Assembly (NCBI GenBank): GCA_040881985.1
Contig: JBBECE010000032.1
Location: 1-64,000, forward strand
Source of the DNA: JBBECE01 sp040881985
GTDB taxonomy: Bacteria > Pseudomonadota > Alphaproteobacteria > Rhizobiales > Devosiaceae
Length of the DNA: 64,000 nucleotides
Direction of reading: 5' to 3'
Position numbers and translations under genes: made by a program. Below are positions 18,443 to 27,763 of the stretch, in pieces; position 1 is the stretch's first letter, and each line of letters opens with the position of its first letter. A model generated the notes under the pieces. That model was given only the letters and a program-made list of their open reading frames with translations, had not been told where the DNA came from and did not search any database.

Positions 18443-19612
18443 ATGCTCCACACCCCCGGCTGGCGCGGCTCCGATGCAGTGCTGCGCGCGCCGGCCGACA
18501 CGGCCGCGTCGGCGCGACCACGCCTGTCGCCGATCAACCGGCGCCGGTTGAGGAACTTCCGGCGCAACCGGCGCGGCTTCGTCTCGTTGATCCTGTTTTT
18601 AGTCCTGTTCGCGCTCACCCTCGTCGCCGAACTGATCGCGGGGGACCGGCCGATCCTCGCCAACTACAGAGGTGAATTGATCTTTCCGATCCTCGTCGAC
18701 TATCCAGAATCGAAGTTTGGCGGGTTTTTGGCGACGACCAGCTATCGTGATCCTTTCATCCGGGACGAGATCGAGGCGAACGGCTGGATGATCTGGCCAC
18801 CGGTCAGGTACTCGTACCGCACCCTCGACGATGCCTTGCCGGTCTCCGCGCCGGTTCCACCCTTCTGGCTGATGAGTCCGCAGACGCGCTGCCAGCGCTA
18901 TCCGCTTGGCATCGAGGACACCAATTGCGGGCTTGGCAACCTGCACTGGCTCGGCACCGACAATCAGGGACGCGACGTGCTGGCGCGGCTGATTTACGGA
19001 TTCCGATTGTCGGTGCTGTTCGGGCTGACTTTGACGATCTTTTCCTCGATCGTCGGCGTTTTCGCGGGAGCGGTCCAAGGCTATTTCGGCGGCTGGACGG
19101 ATCTTCTCTTCCAGCGCTTCATCGAAATCTGGACCTCGGTTCCGGCGCTCTATCTCCTGCTCATCATCGCTTCGGTGCTGGTCCCGAATTTCTGGGTACT
19201 GCTCGGGATTCTGCTCTTGTTTTCCTGGGTGGCGCTGGTCGGGGTGGTGCGCGCCGAGTTCCTGCGCGGGCGAAATTTCGAATACATCAACGCCGCCCGG
19301 GCGCTCGGGGTCTCCAATCCCGTCATCATGTTCCGGCACTTGTTGCCGAACGCGATGGTCGCGACGCTGACATTCATGCCCTTCATCCTGATCGGCTCGA
19401 TCTCGACGCTGACCTCACTGGATTTTCTTGGCTTCGGCCTGCCGCCCGGCTCGCCCTCGCTCGGCGAGCTGCTGGCGCAGGGCAAGAACAATCTACAGGC
19501 GCCGTGGCTCGGGCTGACCGGCTTCCTGTCGATCTCGGTGATGCTGAGCCTGCTGATCTTTGTCGGCGAAGCGGTGCGCGACGCTTTCGATCCGCGCAAG
19601 ACCTTTCGGTGA
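18443..19612 (+). CDS. yejE: ABC transporter permease YejE
   Basis: 389 aa DppC-type permease. A cytoplasmic N-terminus (LSPINRRRLRNFRRNRRGF) is followed by a membrane helix, a large periplasmic region with YPLGIEDTNCGLGNLHWLGT and NQGRDVLARLIYGFRLSVLF, then the permease core. The EAA loop is around NAARALGVSNPVIMFRHLLP. It ends with DAFDPRKTFR, usual for the family. It starts 6 bp after yejB. Confidence 0.93.
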   Translation: MLHTPGWRGSDAVLRAPADTAASARPRLSPINRRRLRNFRRNRRGFVSLILFLVLFALTLVAELIAGDRPILANYRGELIFPILVDYPESKFGGFLATTSYRDPFIRDEIEANGWMIWPPVRYSYRTLDDALPVSAPVPPFWLMSPQTRCQRYPLGIEDTNCGLGNLHWLGTDNQGRDVLARLIYGFRLSVLFGLTLTIFSSIVGVFAGAVQGYFGGWTDLLFQRFIEIWTSVPALYLLLIIASVLVPNFWVLLGILLLFSWVALVGVVRAEFLRGRNFEYINAARALGVSNPVIMFRHLLPNAMVATLTFMPFILIGSISTLTSLDFLGFGLPPGSPSLGELLAQGKNNLQAPWLGLTGFLSISVMLSLLIFVGEAVRDAFDPRKTFR

Positions 19613-19617
19613 GCGCG

Positions 19618-21258
19618 ATGCCGGCACCTCCCGCCTCCCCGCTCGTCTCGGTCAGAGGCCTTTCGGTCGAATTCCGGCTGCCCGACACGGTCATCCACGC
19701 GGTGCGACATGTAAGTTTCGACATCGGGGTGGGCGAGACGGTGGCGCTGGTCGGGGAATCCGGCTCCGGCAAGTCGGTGACCGCGCTGTCGATCCTGAAG
19801 CTCCTGCCCTATCCGTCGGCGTCCCACCCTTCGGGTTCGATTCTCTTCAAGGGCCTCGACCTCCTGAAGGCGACCGAACGGCAAATGCGTGGCGTGCGCG
19901 GTAACGAGATCGCCATGGTCTTCCAGGAGCCGATGAGTTCGCTCAATCCGCTGCACACGATCGGCCGACAGATCGAGGAAGTCCTGAAGCTGCATCGCGG
20001 ACTTTCCGGGATGCGGGCACGCGAGCGAACGGTCGAGCTGCTGACCCAGGTCGGGATCGAGAATGCCGCGGCACGCCTCGTGGCCTATCCGCACCAGCTG
20101 TCGGGCGGCCAGCGGCAACGGGTGATGATCGCGATGGCGCTCGCCAACGAGCCGGACCTCTTCATCGCCGACGAGCCGACTACCGCGCTCGATGTGACCG
20201 TGCAGGCGCAAATCCTGATGCTCCTCAAGGAAATCAAAGGGCGGCTCGGCATGGCGATGTTGTTCATCACCCATGATCTCGGGATCGTCCGGAAAATGGC
20301 CGACAAGGTCTGCGTGATGACCGACGGGCAGATCGTCGAGCAGGGCCCGACCGAGACCGTGTTCGCCGCCCCGCAGCACCCCTATACGCGGCACCTGCTT
20401 GCCGCCGAGCCGAAAGGCGGGCCCCCGAATGTCGAAGCCAGCGCGAAGACGATCATGGCGACGGAGGAGCTGAAAATCTGGTTTCCGGTGCGGCGCGGGC
20501 TGCTGCGCCGGACTGTCGGCCATATCAAGGCGGTCGACGGCGTCGATATCGCGATCCGCGAGGGAGAGACACTCGGCGTCGTCGGTGAATCCGGCTCCGG
20601 CAAAACAACCCTCGGCCTGGCGATCGCGCGGCTGATCTCGTCGCAGGGCCGGATTGCTTTTCTGGGCCAGCAAATCCAGAACCGTTCGTTTCGCGACATG
20701 CGGCCGCTGCGGCGCGACCTGCAAATCGTCTTCCAGGACCCCTACGGCTCGCTCAGCCCGCGAATGACCGTTGCCGACATCGTCGCCGAAGGGCTGGGCA
20801 TCCATCGGCGCGATCTCGACGCGGCGGGGCGCGACCGGGCGGTTATCAAGGCGCTCGAAGAGGTCGGGCTCGATCGCGACACGCGTTTCCGCTATCCGCA
20901 CGAGTTTTCGGGCGGCCAGCGCCAGCGGATCGCCGTCGCCCGGGTGATGGTACTCGAACCGCGGTTCGTGGTGCTTGACGAGCCGACCTCGGCGCTCGAC
21001 ATGAGCGTGCAGGCGCAGGTCGTCGACCTGCTGCGCGATCTGCAGGCCGCGCATGGGCTGACTTATCTCTTCATTTCCCACGATCTGAAGGTCGTCAAGG
21101 CGCTGGCCAACCGGGTGATCGTGATGCGGGGCGGCCGGGTCGTCGAGGAAGGGCCGGCCGACCAAATTCTTGCCTCGCCGCGCACCGACTATACCAAGGC
21201 GCTGCTCGCCGCGGCGTTCGATCTCGGCGCCGGGCCGGCGGAGGCGGCGCGGCAGTGA
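19618..21258 (+). CDS. yejF: ABC transporter ATP-binding protein YejF (two ATPase domains)
   Basis: 546 aa from the ATG at 19618, 5 bp after yejE. Two full ABC ATPase domains are fused: Walker A GESGSGKS at residue ~46 and GESGSGKTT at ~323; signatures LSGGQRQRVMIA and FSGGQRQRIAVA; Walker B LFIADEPTTALD and FVVLDEPTSALD. This DppD-DppF fusion is the known YejF layout. It energises peptide import. The open frame extends far upstream inside yejE, but that part is not this protein. Confidence 0.95.
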   Translation: MPAPPASPLVSVRGLSVEFRLPDTVIHAVRHVSFDIGVGETVALVGESGSGKSVTALSILKLLPYPSASHPSGSILFKGLDLLKATERQMRGVRGNEIAMVFQEPMSSLNPLHTIGRQIEEVLKLHRGLSGMRARERTVELLTQVGIENAAARLVAYPHQLSGGQRQRVMIAMALANEPDLFIADEPTTALDVTVQAQILMLLKEIKGRLGMAMLFITHDLGIVRKMADKVCVMTDGQIVEQGPTETVFAAPQHPYTRHLLAAEPKGGPPNVEASAKTIMATEELKIWFPVRRGLLRRTVGHIKAVDGVDIAIREGETLGVVGESGSGKTTLGLAIARLISSQGRIAFLGQQIQNRSFRDMRPLRRDLQIVFQDPYGSLSPRMTVADIVAEGLGIHRRDLDAAGRDRAVIKALEEVGLDRDTRFRYPHEFSGGQRQRIAVARVMVLEPRFVVLDEPTSALDMSVQAQVVDLLRDLQAAHGLTYLFISHDLKVVKALANRVIVMRGGRVVEEGPADQILASPRTDYTKALLAAAFDLGAGPAEAARQ

Positions 21259-21360
21259 GCCGGCCGGAGGATTTGCTGCCTCGCCTGTGCAACGGCCTGT
21301 TGGCGCCGCAATTTCCGGCCTAGACTGCGACGAACAACGACGATCATGCGGGAGACCATC

Positions 21361-23208
21361 ATGTCGAGACTGATTTGGCAATTCGCCGCCGCGACGCTGG
21401 CGAGCCTGGTGCTCGCAGCGCCCGGCTTCGCCCAGGACGGCGACTGGCTGCATGCCACCTCGCTGATTGGTGAGCCCAAATATCCGGCCGGGTTCGAGCG
21501 TTTCGACTATGTGAACCCGGACGCCCCAAAAGGCGGCACGGTCCGCCTGTCGGTAACCGGAAGCTTCGACACGTTCAACCCGATCCTGCCGCAGGGGGAA
21601 GCGGCCACCGGGCTCGGCCTTGTCATCGAGTCGCTGATGACGACTTCGCTCGACGAGACTTCGACCCAATACGGGCTGCTGGCGGACGCCATGCGCTATC
21701 CCGAAGACTTCTCCTCGGTCACCTACCGGCTCAACCCGAAGGCACGTTGGCAGGACGGCGAGCCGGTGACGGTCGAGGACGTGATCTGGACCTTCAACAA
21801 GATGATCGAGATCAACCCGTCATTGGCGGCCTATTACGCCAACGTCACCCTGGTCGAGCCAGCGGGCGAACGGGAAGTGACGTTCACCTTCGACCAGGCG
21901 GGCAACCGCGAACTGCCGCACATCATCGGGCAGGTGCCGGTCTTGCCGAAGCACTGGTGGGAAGGGATTGGCCCCGACGGCAATCCGCGCGACATCGGCG
22001 CCTCCACCCTTGAGCCGCCGATGGGCTCTGGGCCTTACATGCTCAGCGCTTTCGACCCGGGCCGGTCGGTGACCTTCACCCGGGTCGCCGGCTATTGGGG
22101 CACGGACGAGCCGGTCAATGTCGGCCAGAACAATTTCGACCAGATCCGCTATGAGTTTTTCCGCGACACCGACGTCCAGTTCGAGGCTTTCAAGGGCGAC
22201 CAGTTCGACTGGTGGCTGGAGAACCGCGCTCAGCGCTGGGCGCAGGGCTATGATTTTGTCGCCGTGCAGGACGGCCGCGTCATCCGCGAACTGTTCGAGG
22301 AGCCCTATCGCGACTCGGGGGTGATGGTTGCCTTCATCCCCAATCTCAGGCTGGAGAAATTCCAGAACGCGAAGGTGCGCGAAGCGCTGAACTACACCTT
22401 CGATTTCGAGGAGTTGAACCGGACGGTGTTCTTCGATGCCTACAAGCGTATCAATTCCTACTTCTACGGCACCGACCTCGCCTCAAGCAGTCTGCCCGCG
22501 GGTCAGGAACTCGAAATCCTCGAAAGCCTGCGCGACCTCGTCCCGGAGGGTGTTTTCACCGCCGAATATATCAACCCGGTCGGGGGGAGCCCCGAAGCCT
22601 TGCGCGACAATCTCGCCAAGGCTCTCGAGCTCCTGACCGAGGCCGGCTATCACCTCGATGGCAACCGGCTGCTTGACGCGAACGGCGAGCAGCTGAGCTT
22701 CGAAATCCTCTTGAACGGGCCCACGATCGAGGTGGTCGCACTGCCCTGGCAGGCCAATCTCGAACGCATCGGCATCGCCGCGACAGTGCGCACCGTCGAC
22801 AGCCCGCAATGGACCAACCGGGTGCGGGCGCGGGATTTCGACATGATCTACAATGGCTGGGGGCAGTCGCTCTCGCCGGGCAACGAGCAACGTGCCTTCT
22901 TCGGGTCGGAAGCGGCCGCCGAAGAAAATTCGCGCAACTTCGCCGGCATCGCCGACCCGGGGGTCGATGCCCTGATCGACCGGATCGTTTTCGCCGAGGA
23001 CCGGGACGCGCTGATCGCGGCGACCAAGGCGCTCGACCGGGTGCTGCTCGCCCACCATTACGTCATTCCGAGCTACACCATTCGGCAGGCGCGGGTCGCC
23101 CGCTGGGACCGGTTCAGCCATCCGGACCGGTTGCCGGAATTCTCGATCGGCTTCCCGACGGTGTGGTGGTGGGACGAAGCCAAAGCGGCGAAGACCGGCA
23201 TGCCGTGA
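21361..23208 (+). CDS. yejA: Periplasmic peptide-binding protein YejA
   Basis: 615 aa. The ATG at 21361 is chosen because GGGAG lies 6 nt upstream; the ATG at 21346 has no ribosome site. A signal peptide ends near APGFA. SBP_bac_5 family: FDYVNPDAPKGGTVRLS, TFNPILPQG and the FDFEELNRTVFFDAYKRINS segment typical of YejA. It delivers short peptides to YejBEF. Here it is the last gene, 102 bp after yejF. Confidence 0.92.
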   Translation: MSRLIWQFAAATLASLVLAAPGFAQDGDWLHATSLIGEPKYPAGFERFDYVNPDAPKGGTVRLSVTGSFDTFNPILPQGEAATGLGLVIESLMTTSLDETSTQYGLLADAMRYPEDFSSVTYRLNPKARWQDGEPVTVEDVIWTFNKMIEINPSLAAYYANVTLVEPAGEREVTFTFDQAGNRELPHIIGQVPVLPKHWWEGIGPDGNPRDIGASTLEPPMGSGPYMLSAFDPGRSVTFTRVAGYWGTDEPVNVGQNNFDQIRYEFFRDTDVQFEAFKGDQFDWWLENRAQRWAQGYDFVAVQDGRVIRELFEEPYRDSGVMVAFIPNLRLEKFQNAKVREALNYTFDFEELNRTVFFDAYKRINSYFYGTDLASSSLPAGQELEILESLRDLVPEGVFTAEYINPVGGSPEALRDNLAKALELLTEAGYHLDGNRLLDANGEQLSFEILLNGPTIEVVALPWQANLERIGIAATVRTVDSPQWTNRVRARDFDMIYNGWGQSLSPGNEQRAFFGSEAAAEENSRNFAGIADPGVDALIDRIVFAEDRDALIAATKALDRVLLAHHYVIPSYTIRQARVARWDRFSHPDRLPEFSIGFPTVWWWDEAKAAKTGMP

Positions 23209-23253
23209 TCGCGGGTTCGCGGGCCAGCCCGCCGGCGCCCCATTGCGGCCGGG

Positions 23254-24030
23254 TCAGGTGTTGGCCCAGCCGCCGTCGACCAGGAATTGCTGGGCGCTGA
23301 TCATCCGGCTGTCTTCGGCGGCCAGAAACAGCGCCATCCGCGCGACGTCCTCGGGATAGACCCGGCCCTTCAGGGCCTGGGTCGCACCGATCAGTTTTTC
23401 CTCGTCCGGTCCGACCCAGAATTCCAGCTGGCGCGGGGTCATCACCCAGCCGGGGACGATCGTGTTGATCCTGACTCCGTGGCCGCCGAGCGTTCTGGCG
23501 AAGGCGCGGGTAAGGCCGTGGGCGGCTGCCTTGGCCGGCTCGTAGATCGTCAGCTCGTCGAGCATGGTCATCCAGGAAATCGACCCTAAATTGATGATCG
23601 AGCCCCTGCCGGCCTCGATCATGGCCGGCGCGACCGCCTGGATGGCGAAGTAAGCATGTTTCAAATTCACCGCCATCCGGGCGTCCCAAAATTCCGGTGT
23701 GACTTCGCGCCAGTCGTGGCGCCCGTCGAAGGCGGCATTGTTGATGAGGACGAGCGCCGGGCCGTTGACCTTGGCGAATTCGGCGACGGCTGCCCGATAG
23801 GCCGGGATGTCGGTGATGTCGCATTCGATGAACTTCACCGTCCTGCCCTCGCCGCTCAGCCTGTCGGCCAGCGCCGTGCCCGCCGCCGCGGCGATGTCAA
23901 CAAAGCCGACTTTCGAGCCTTGGCTCGCGAAGGTTGAAACGAGCGTCGCGCCGATGCCGGTCGCCCCGCCCGAAATGATGACGGGAATCTTGTCGAGGCT
24001 TTTGTAGATCGCGAGGTTCTCGTCAGCCAT
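23254..24030 (-). CDS. Short-chain dehydrogenase/reductase
   Basis: 258 aa from the ATG at 24030. The cofactor motif is SGGATGIG near residue 20, then NNAAFDGRHDW (NNAA in place of NNAG), the catalytic Ser (NLGSISWM), and YEPAKAA, which supplies the Tyr and Lys of YxxxK. A close relative of sugar-type dehydrogenases of the FabG/KduD kind. Its start is 10 bp from the end of the AraD1-type gene, so the two may act in one sugar-acid route or with the upstream acyl/sulfotransferase genes. Substrate unknown. Confidence 0.85.
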   Translation of the reverse strand: MADENLAIYKSLDKIPVIISGGATGIGATLVSTFASQGSKVGFVDIAAAAGTALADRLSGEGRTVKFIECDITDIPAYRAAVAEFAKVNGPALVLINNAAFDGRHDWREVTPEFWDARMAVNLKHAYFAIQAVAPAMIEAGRGSIINLGSISWMTMLDELTIYEPAKAAAHGLTRAFARTLGGHGVRINTIVPGWVMTPRQLEFWVGPDEEKLIGATQALKGRVYPEDVARMALFLAAEDSRMISAQQFLVDGGWANT

Positions 24031-24040
24031 GAATAAACTC

Positions 24041-25081
24041 CTACACCGACCGCGCCGCCGAATAGCTCGATGGCTCGACGGCCAGCGGATTGCGTAGCGG
24101 GCGGCCGAAGTCGGAGGCCTCAATCTCGAAGACGTCGCCGGGCAAGGCGCGAATTCCGTCGGCATAGGAAAGGGTTGCAGTGCCGAACATATGGACATGC
24201 ACATCACCCGGCTGGCGGAAGACCGGGTACTTGAAATGATGGTGCTCGAGGTTAGCGATGGTGTGGGACATGTTCGCCTCCCCAGAGGCGAACGGCTTTT
24301 CCCAGATCACGGAATCGCCTCGCCGGATGCGCGAGGTGCCGGTGATACTCGGTGGAAGGTCACCAAGTCTCAACTCCGGTCCGATCGCGGCGGGACGGAG
24401 CTTCGAGTGGGCGAGCCAGAGATAGTTGACCCGTTCGGTGACGTGGTCGGAAAACTCGTTGGCGAGCGCAAAGCCGACCCGGAACGGAGTTCCCTCGTCG
24501 GAGACGATGTAGACGCCGGCGAGCTCGGGTTCCTCGCCGCCGTCGCCTGAATAGTCCGGCATGGCCAGCGATGCGCCGGGAGCGGCAAGCGAATTGCCGT
24601 TGCCCTTGTAGAACCATTCGGGCTGCGCGCCCGCCTCGCCGCGAGCCGGCCGGCCACCCTCAAGACCCATGTTGAACATGCGCATCGAATCGGTCTCGGT
24701 CGCGCCGGCCTGCGCGGTTGCAGCGTGCATGGCATCGCGGGCCGCGGCGGAACCGAGATGGGTGAGACCCGTGCCGGTGATGAAGAGATGGGCGGGATCG
24801 GGGTGGTCGATCGGACTCAAAAGCCGCCCTTCCCGCTCGGCCGCGTCGAGGTCGATCACCTCGCCAAGGCCGAGAGCGGCAATCAGCTCAGCCAGCGGGC
24901 GCTGCTCACGGATGGCGCGGCGGGCCAGAGTGTAAACCGTCGCCTCGCCTTTCAGACGGCGGACAATGGCATTCTCTCTCGCGGCGACAACACGCTCGCC
25001 CGACGAAGTGATCAGTTGGGTCAGCCAGACGGTCAAGACGCCCCCCGCTTTGGAGCACAAATACAGGTGGGTCGGCCCCAT
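24041..25081 (-). CDS. AraD1-type fumarylacetoacetate hydrolase family protein
   Basis: 346 aa from the ATG at 25081. Family homology begins only at about residue 18, and a TTG at 25036 with a GGGGGG stretch just upstream may be the true start (331 aa). Recognisable AraD1/FAH segments: ITGTGLTHLGSAAARDAMH, WFYKGNGNSLAAPG, GFALANEFSDHV, LRPAAIGPELRLGD and the metal-site EPELAGVYIV. Such enzymes dehydrate or hydrolyse 2-keto-3-deoxy sugar acids or diketo acids using a divalent metal. It lies 22 bp after the first acyltransferase-like gene and 10 bp before the SDR, on the same strand. Confidence 0.82.
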   Translation of the reverse strand: MGPTHLYLCSKAGGVLTVWLTQLITSSGERVVAARENAIVRRLKGEATVYTLARRAIREQRPLAELIAALGLGEVIDLDAAEREGRLLSPIDHPDPAHLFITGTGLTHLGSAAARDAMHAATAQAGATETDSMRMFNMGLEGGRPARGEAGAQPEWFYKGNGNSLAAPGASLAMPDYSGDGGEEPELAGVYIVSDEGTPFRVGFALANEFSDHVTERVNYLWLAHSKLRPAAIGPELRLGDLPPSITGTSRIRRGDSVIWEKPFASGEANMSHTIANLEHHHFKYPVFRQPGDVHVHMFGTATLSYADGIRALPGDVFEIEASDFGRPLRNPLAVEPSSYSAARSV

Positions 25082-25103
25082 GCCAAGGCCGACCGCGGCC
25101 CAA

Positions 25104-26372
25104 CTAACCCTCGATCAGACTCCTTAACAGCTCCGGGACGAACGCGGCGCGGTCGAGCAGGTGCCGGGGCATGGTGTAGCTGAAGCTCACCCAGTGCCGG
25201 GCCGGCACGAAGGTGCAGAGGTTGGTGCCCGGGTGGTATGAGCCGCAATAGATGGGCTCGAGCATGCCGAGTGTCAGGTTCCCATACATGCGGTGCGGCG
25301 GAACGAGAGTGAGCACCGCCTGGTAGGGACCGGAATAGCGAAAGAAGCGCTGGTTGTAGGCGAAGGGGAGGATCCGCGCGAGAAACCGGTGGGCGCCGAA
25401 CATGGCGTTGAGGACGAATTGCCGGCGGGCAATGTTGCGGCTCTCGACCTTGTCCAGAGTCCGGTCGACCGCGCGGACAAATTCGGCGAGCGAGCCGTCG
25501 ATCACATGGCTCGCGTCGAGTGCCCGAACGCGAAAGAAATCGTCGTCGGCGTCCAGCCGCTTCCCGGTCAGCGTCGTATAGGCGATGCGGATCTTTTTCG
25601 GTTTGCCGGTCTCGCTTCGGAAGACCGCGTAAAGCACCAGCGCAAACATCACCGAGCGCTGCCGGACGCCGAGCCTAGCGGCGGCGAGCCGCAGCTCCCG
25701 ACGCTCGAAGAGTTGAGTGGAGAACTCGATCGCCGCCTTGCCCGGCGACAGGAAATGCGCGGCGACGAGATGGAAGGGCGCCATCGCCGCCGCGATCCCG
25801 CGGTAGACGAGCTTTTCAAACCAGGGGACCCGGTCGACCGCCGATTTCATCGACCCGTGCCCGGAGAATTGCGAGCGGTTGATCAGCGCCGAATCCGAGC
25901 CTTCCATTAGCGCATGCGAGGAGCGCACCAGGATCGCGGACTGACGGCCTTCGGCGTCCGGCCCGCCGCGGCGGATGGCGATCTCGACCCGGAATAGCGG
26001 CAAGCGCGGGGTGTCGTAGATGTCGAGGCCGGGCTTGAGCCAGGCGCCGGGGAACTTTTCGAAGCTGTCGACCTCGCCGATCGAGGTGATTTCGTCGACG
26101 AGCCGCTGCGGCAGCGCCTCCCCCGGCCGGGCGCCGATGAAGCCTTGGGTCAGCTGGGGGGCGAGCGAGACGATGCGGGCGACCAATCGGTTCAGCATCT
26201 CCTCGTCGAACCGGTGGGAGGAATAGGCGGTGTAGAAAACGGTGTTGCGGGCGCGAAAGACGAACCACTGGAAATTGGTGAACAAGGCCAGCGGGTCGCG
26301 CACCGTGGCCGTGATCGTATCCCGGTAGTCGGCAGCGCCAGCCTTGGCGCCGATCGACGAAAGACTCTTCAC
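25104..26372 (-). CDS. Acyltransferase-like protein A (condensation / WS-DGAT superfamily)
   Basis: 422 aa from a GTG at 26372 with GAGGG upstream. This start makes its first 160 residues align without gaps to protein B (MKSLSS versus MKNLST). Residues 151-158 read SSHALMEG followed by SDSA. This matches the HHxxxDG catalytic motif of condensation domains and wax-ester synthase/DGAT enzymes, with the first His changed to Ser and Asp to Glu. LPLFR (124-128) resembles the PLW segment before that motif. C-terminal blocks LVPPHRMYG, EPIYCG and FVPARHW are shared by all three paralogs. I infer acyl transfer to an O or N acceptor; no substrate is known. Last of three tandem copies. Confidence 0.72.
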   Translation of the reverse strand: MKSLSSIGAKAGAADYRDTITATVRDPLALFTNFQWFVFRARNTVFYTAYSSHRFDEEMLNRLVARIVSLAPQLTQGFIGARPGEALPQRLVDEITSIGEVDSFEKFPGAWLKPGLDIYDTPRLPLFRVEIAIRRGGPDAEGRQSAILVRSSHALMEGSDSALINRSQFSGHGSMKSAVDRVPWFEKLVYRGIAAAMAPFHLVAAHFLSPGKAAIEFSTQLFERRELRLAAARLGVRQRSVMFALVLYAVFRSETGKPKKIRIAYTTLTGKRLDADDDFFRVRALDASHVIDGSLAEFVRAVDRTLDKVESRNIARRQFVLNAMFGAHRFLARILPFAYNQRFFRYSGPYQAVLTLVPPHRMYGNLTLGMLEPIYCGSYHPGTNLCTFVPARHWVSFSYTMPRHLLDRAAFVPELLRSLIEG

Positions 26373-26448
26373 GTCAACCCTCACTCCCCACGCCCCGCCC
26401 ATGTTAGCGGCGACCCTGCGGCGTTTCAACGCAGGGCGCAAAGAAAGG

Positions 26449-27711
26449 CTAACGGGGGGCGAGGCGTTCGATCAGCGCCGGGACGCGCCGGACGCGCCCG
26501 GCCATGGCCGGGGGGACGGTGTAGTTGATCGTCACGTGCTTGCGGGAGGGAACGAAGGTAACGAGAGAAATCCCTTCATGGAACGAGCCGGCGTAGATCG
26601 GCTCCATCACCCCCTCCATGAAAGCGCCGACGATGCGGTGCGGCGGGATCATGGTGAGGACGATGTCGTACACGCCCGGAAAGCGGAAGAACCGGGGCGT
26701 GTAGAGAAAGGGCATGACCTTTCCGACCCTTCGGTGCATCCCGTAAAGCGCGTTGAGGATGTACTGATCGGCGCCTTCGGGGCGGGCCTCGTATCGCTTC
26801 ATGCCCGCGTCCACCGCGCGCACGAAGTCAGCGAGCGATTTTCCGGCGAGCGGGAAGCGGGCATGGATGCCGCGGGCGCGGATGAAATCGTCGTCGACGT
26901 CGTGGCGAGTGCCGCCGAGGATCGTATACAGCGCGCTGACCGTTCGCTTGCGTCCGTCGTGCAGCGCGTACATGACGGCGCCGTACATCAGCGCCCGCTG
27001 GCTGACGCCGGTCCCGTTGGCGATCGTACGCAATTGGTGGCGCGAATAGACCTGGGCGTCGAACGCCATCTGCATCTCGGCGGGCGCCAAGAGGTGCCCG
27101 GCGACGAGATGGCCGACCCCGGTTGTCCCGGCGATGAGACCGACGCGGATGCGCGCGGCGAGCGGCAGGGGATTGTCGCGGGCCATGCCGCTCGTATGGC
27201 TCGAATCCTGGGAACGCGCCAAAAGCGCCGAATCCGAGCCCTCGAGGAGCGCGTGGGAGGCGGTTACCAGGACCATCGAGGCCCGGCCTTCTGAATCGGG
27301 TCCGCCCCGGCGCGTCACCGCCTTGAAACGGAAGAGCGGCAGGCCCGGTGTGTCGTAGACTTCGACGCCGGATTGCAGCCAGGCATGCGGATAGGGATCG
27401 AGGCTATCGACCTCCTCGAGCGAGCTGATTGCGTCCATCTGCTCCGGGGCCAGGGGCTCTTCCGGCCGGGCGCCCGCATAGCCGGTCTTCAGCTGGGGGG
27501 CGAGAGTGACGAGTTGGGTGACGGTCGCTAGCAGCCGCCGCCGGTCGAAGGGAACCGACAGGAAGGCTGAGTAATAGATCGTGTTGCGGCACGAATAGAG
27601 GAACCACTGGACGTTGCTGAAGGCGGCGGTCGGGTCGGCCGATACCCCTTCCGGGGCGCTGCTTCGGCGCTTGTCGACTGCGGCGCCGGCGGTGGTGGAC
27701 AAGTTTTTCAA
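26449..27711 (-). CDS. Acyltransferase-like protein B (condensation / WS-DGAT superfamily)
   Basis: 420 aa from the TTG at 27711, with GGAGGG about 8 nt upstream; an earlier in-frame TTG at 27717 is too close to that site. It is clearly a paralog of A: FSNVQWFLYSCRNT, PQLKTGYAGARPEEPL, LPLFR, the variant active-site motif ASHALLEGSDSA (His153), IPPHRIVG, EPIYAG and FVPSRKH. No signal peptide or membrane helix is apparent. 76 bp separates it from A. Activity on acyl-CoA or carrier-bound acyl groups is inferred from the superfamily only. Confidence 0.72.
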   Translation of the reverse strand: MKNLSTTAGAAVDKRRSSAPEGVSADPTAAFSNVQWFLYSCRNTIYYSAFLSVPFDRRRLLATVTQLVTLAPQLKTGYAGARPEEPLAPEQMDAISSLEEVDSLDPYPHAWLQSGVEVYDTPGLPLFRFKAVTRRGGPDSEGRASMVLVTASHALLEGSDSALLARSQDSSHTSGMARDNPLPLAARIRVGLIAGTTGVGHLVAGHLLAPAEMQMAFDAQVYSRHQLRTIANGTGVSQRALMYGAVMYALHDGRKRTVSALYTILGGTRHDVDDDFIRARGIHARFPLAGKSLADFVRAVDAGMKRYEARPEGADQYILNALYGMHRRVGKVMPFLYTPRFFRFPGVYDIVLTMIPPHRIVGAFMEGVMEPIYAGSFHEGISLVTFVPSRKHVTINYTVPPAMAGRVRRVPALIERLAPR

Positions 27712-27763
27712 TGGCAATCCCTCCGCGCAGGGCCGGGCATGCTACTTGCCGGCCGCGGGGGGT

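Noticed and set aside
19150..21669. 839-aa minus-strand open frame
   Set aside because: It lies opposite yejE, yejF and the start of yejA, which have full ABC transporter motifs. High GC leaves the antisense frame open.
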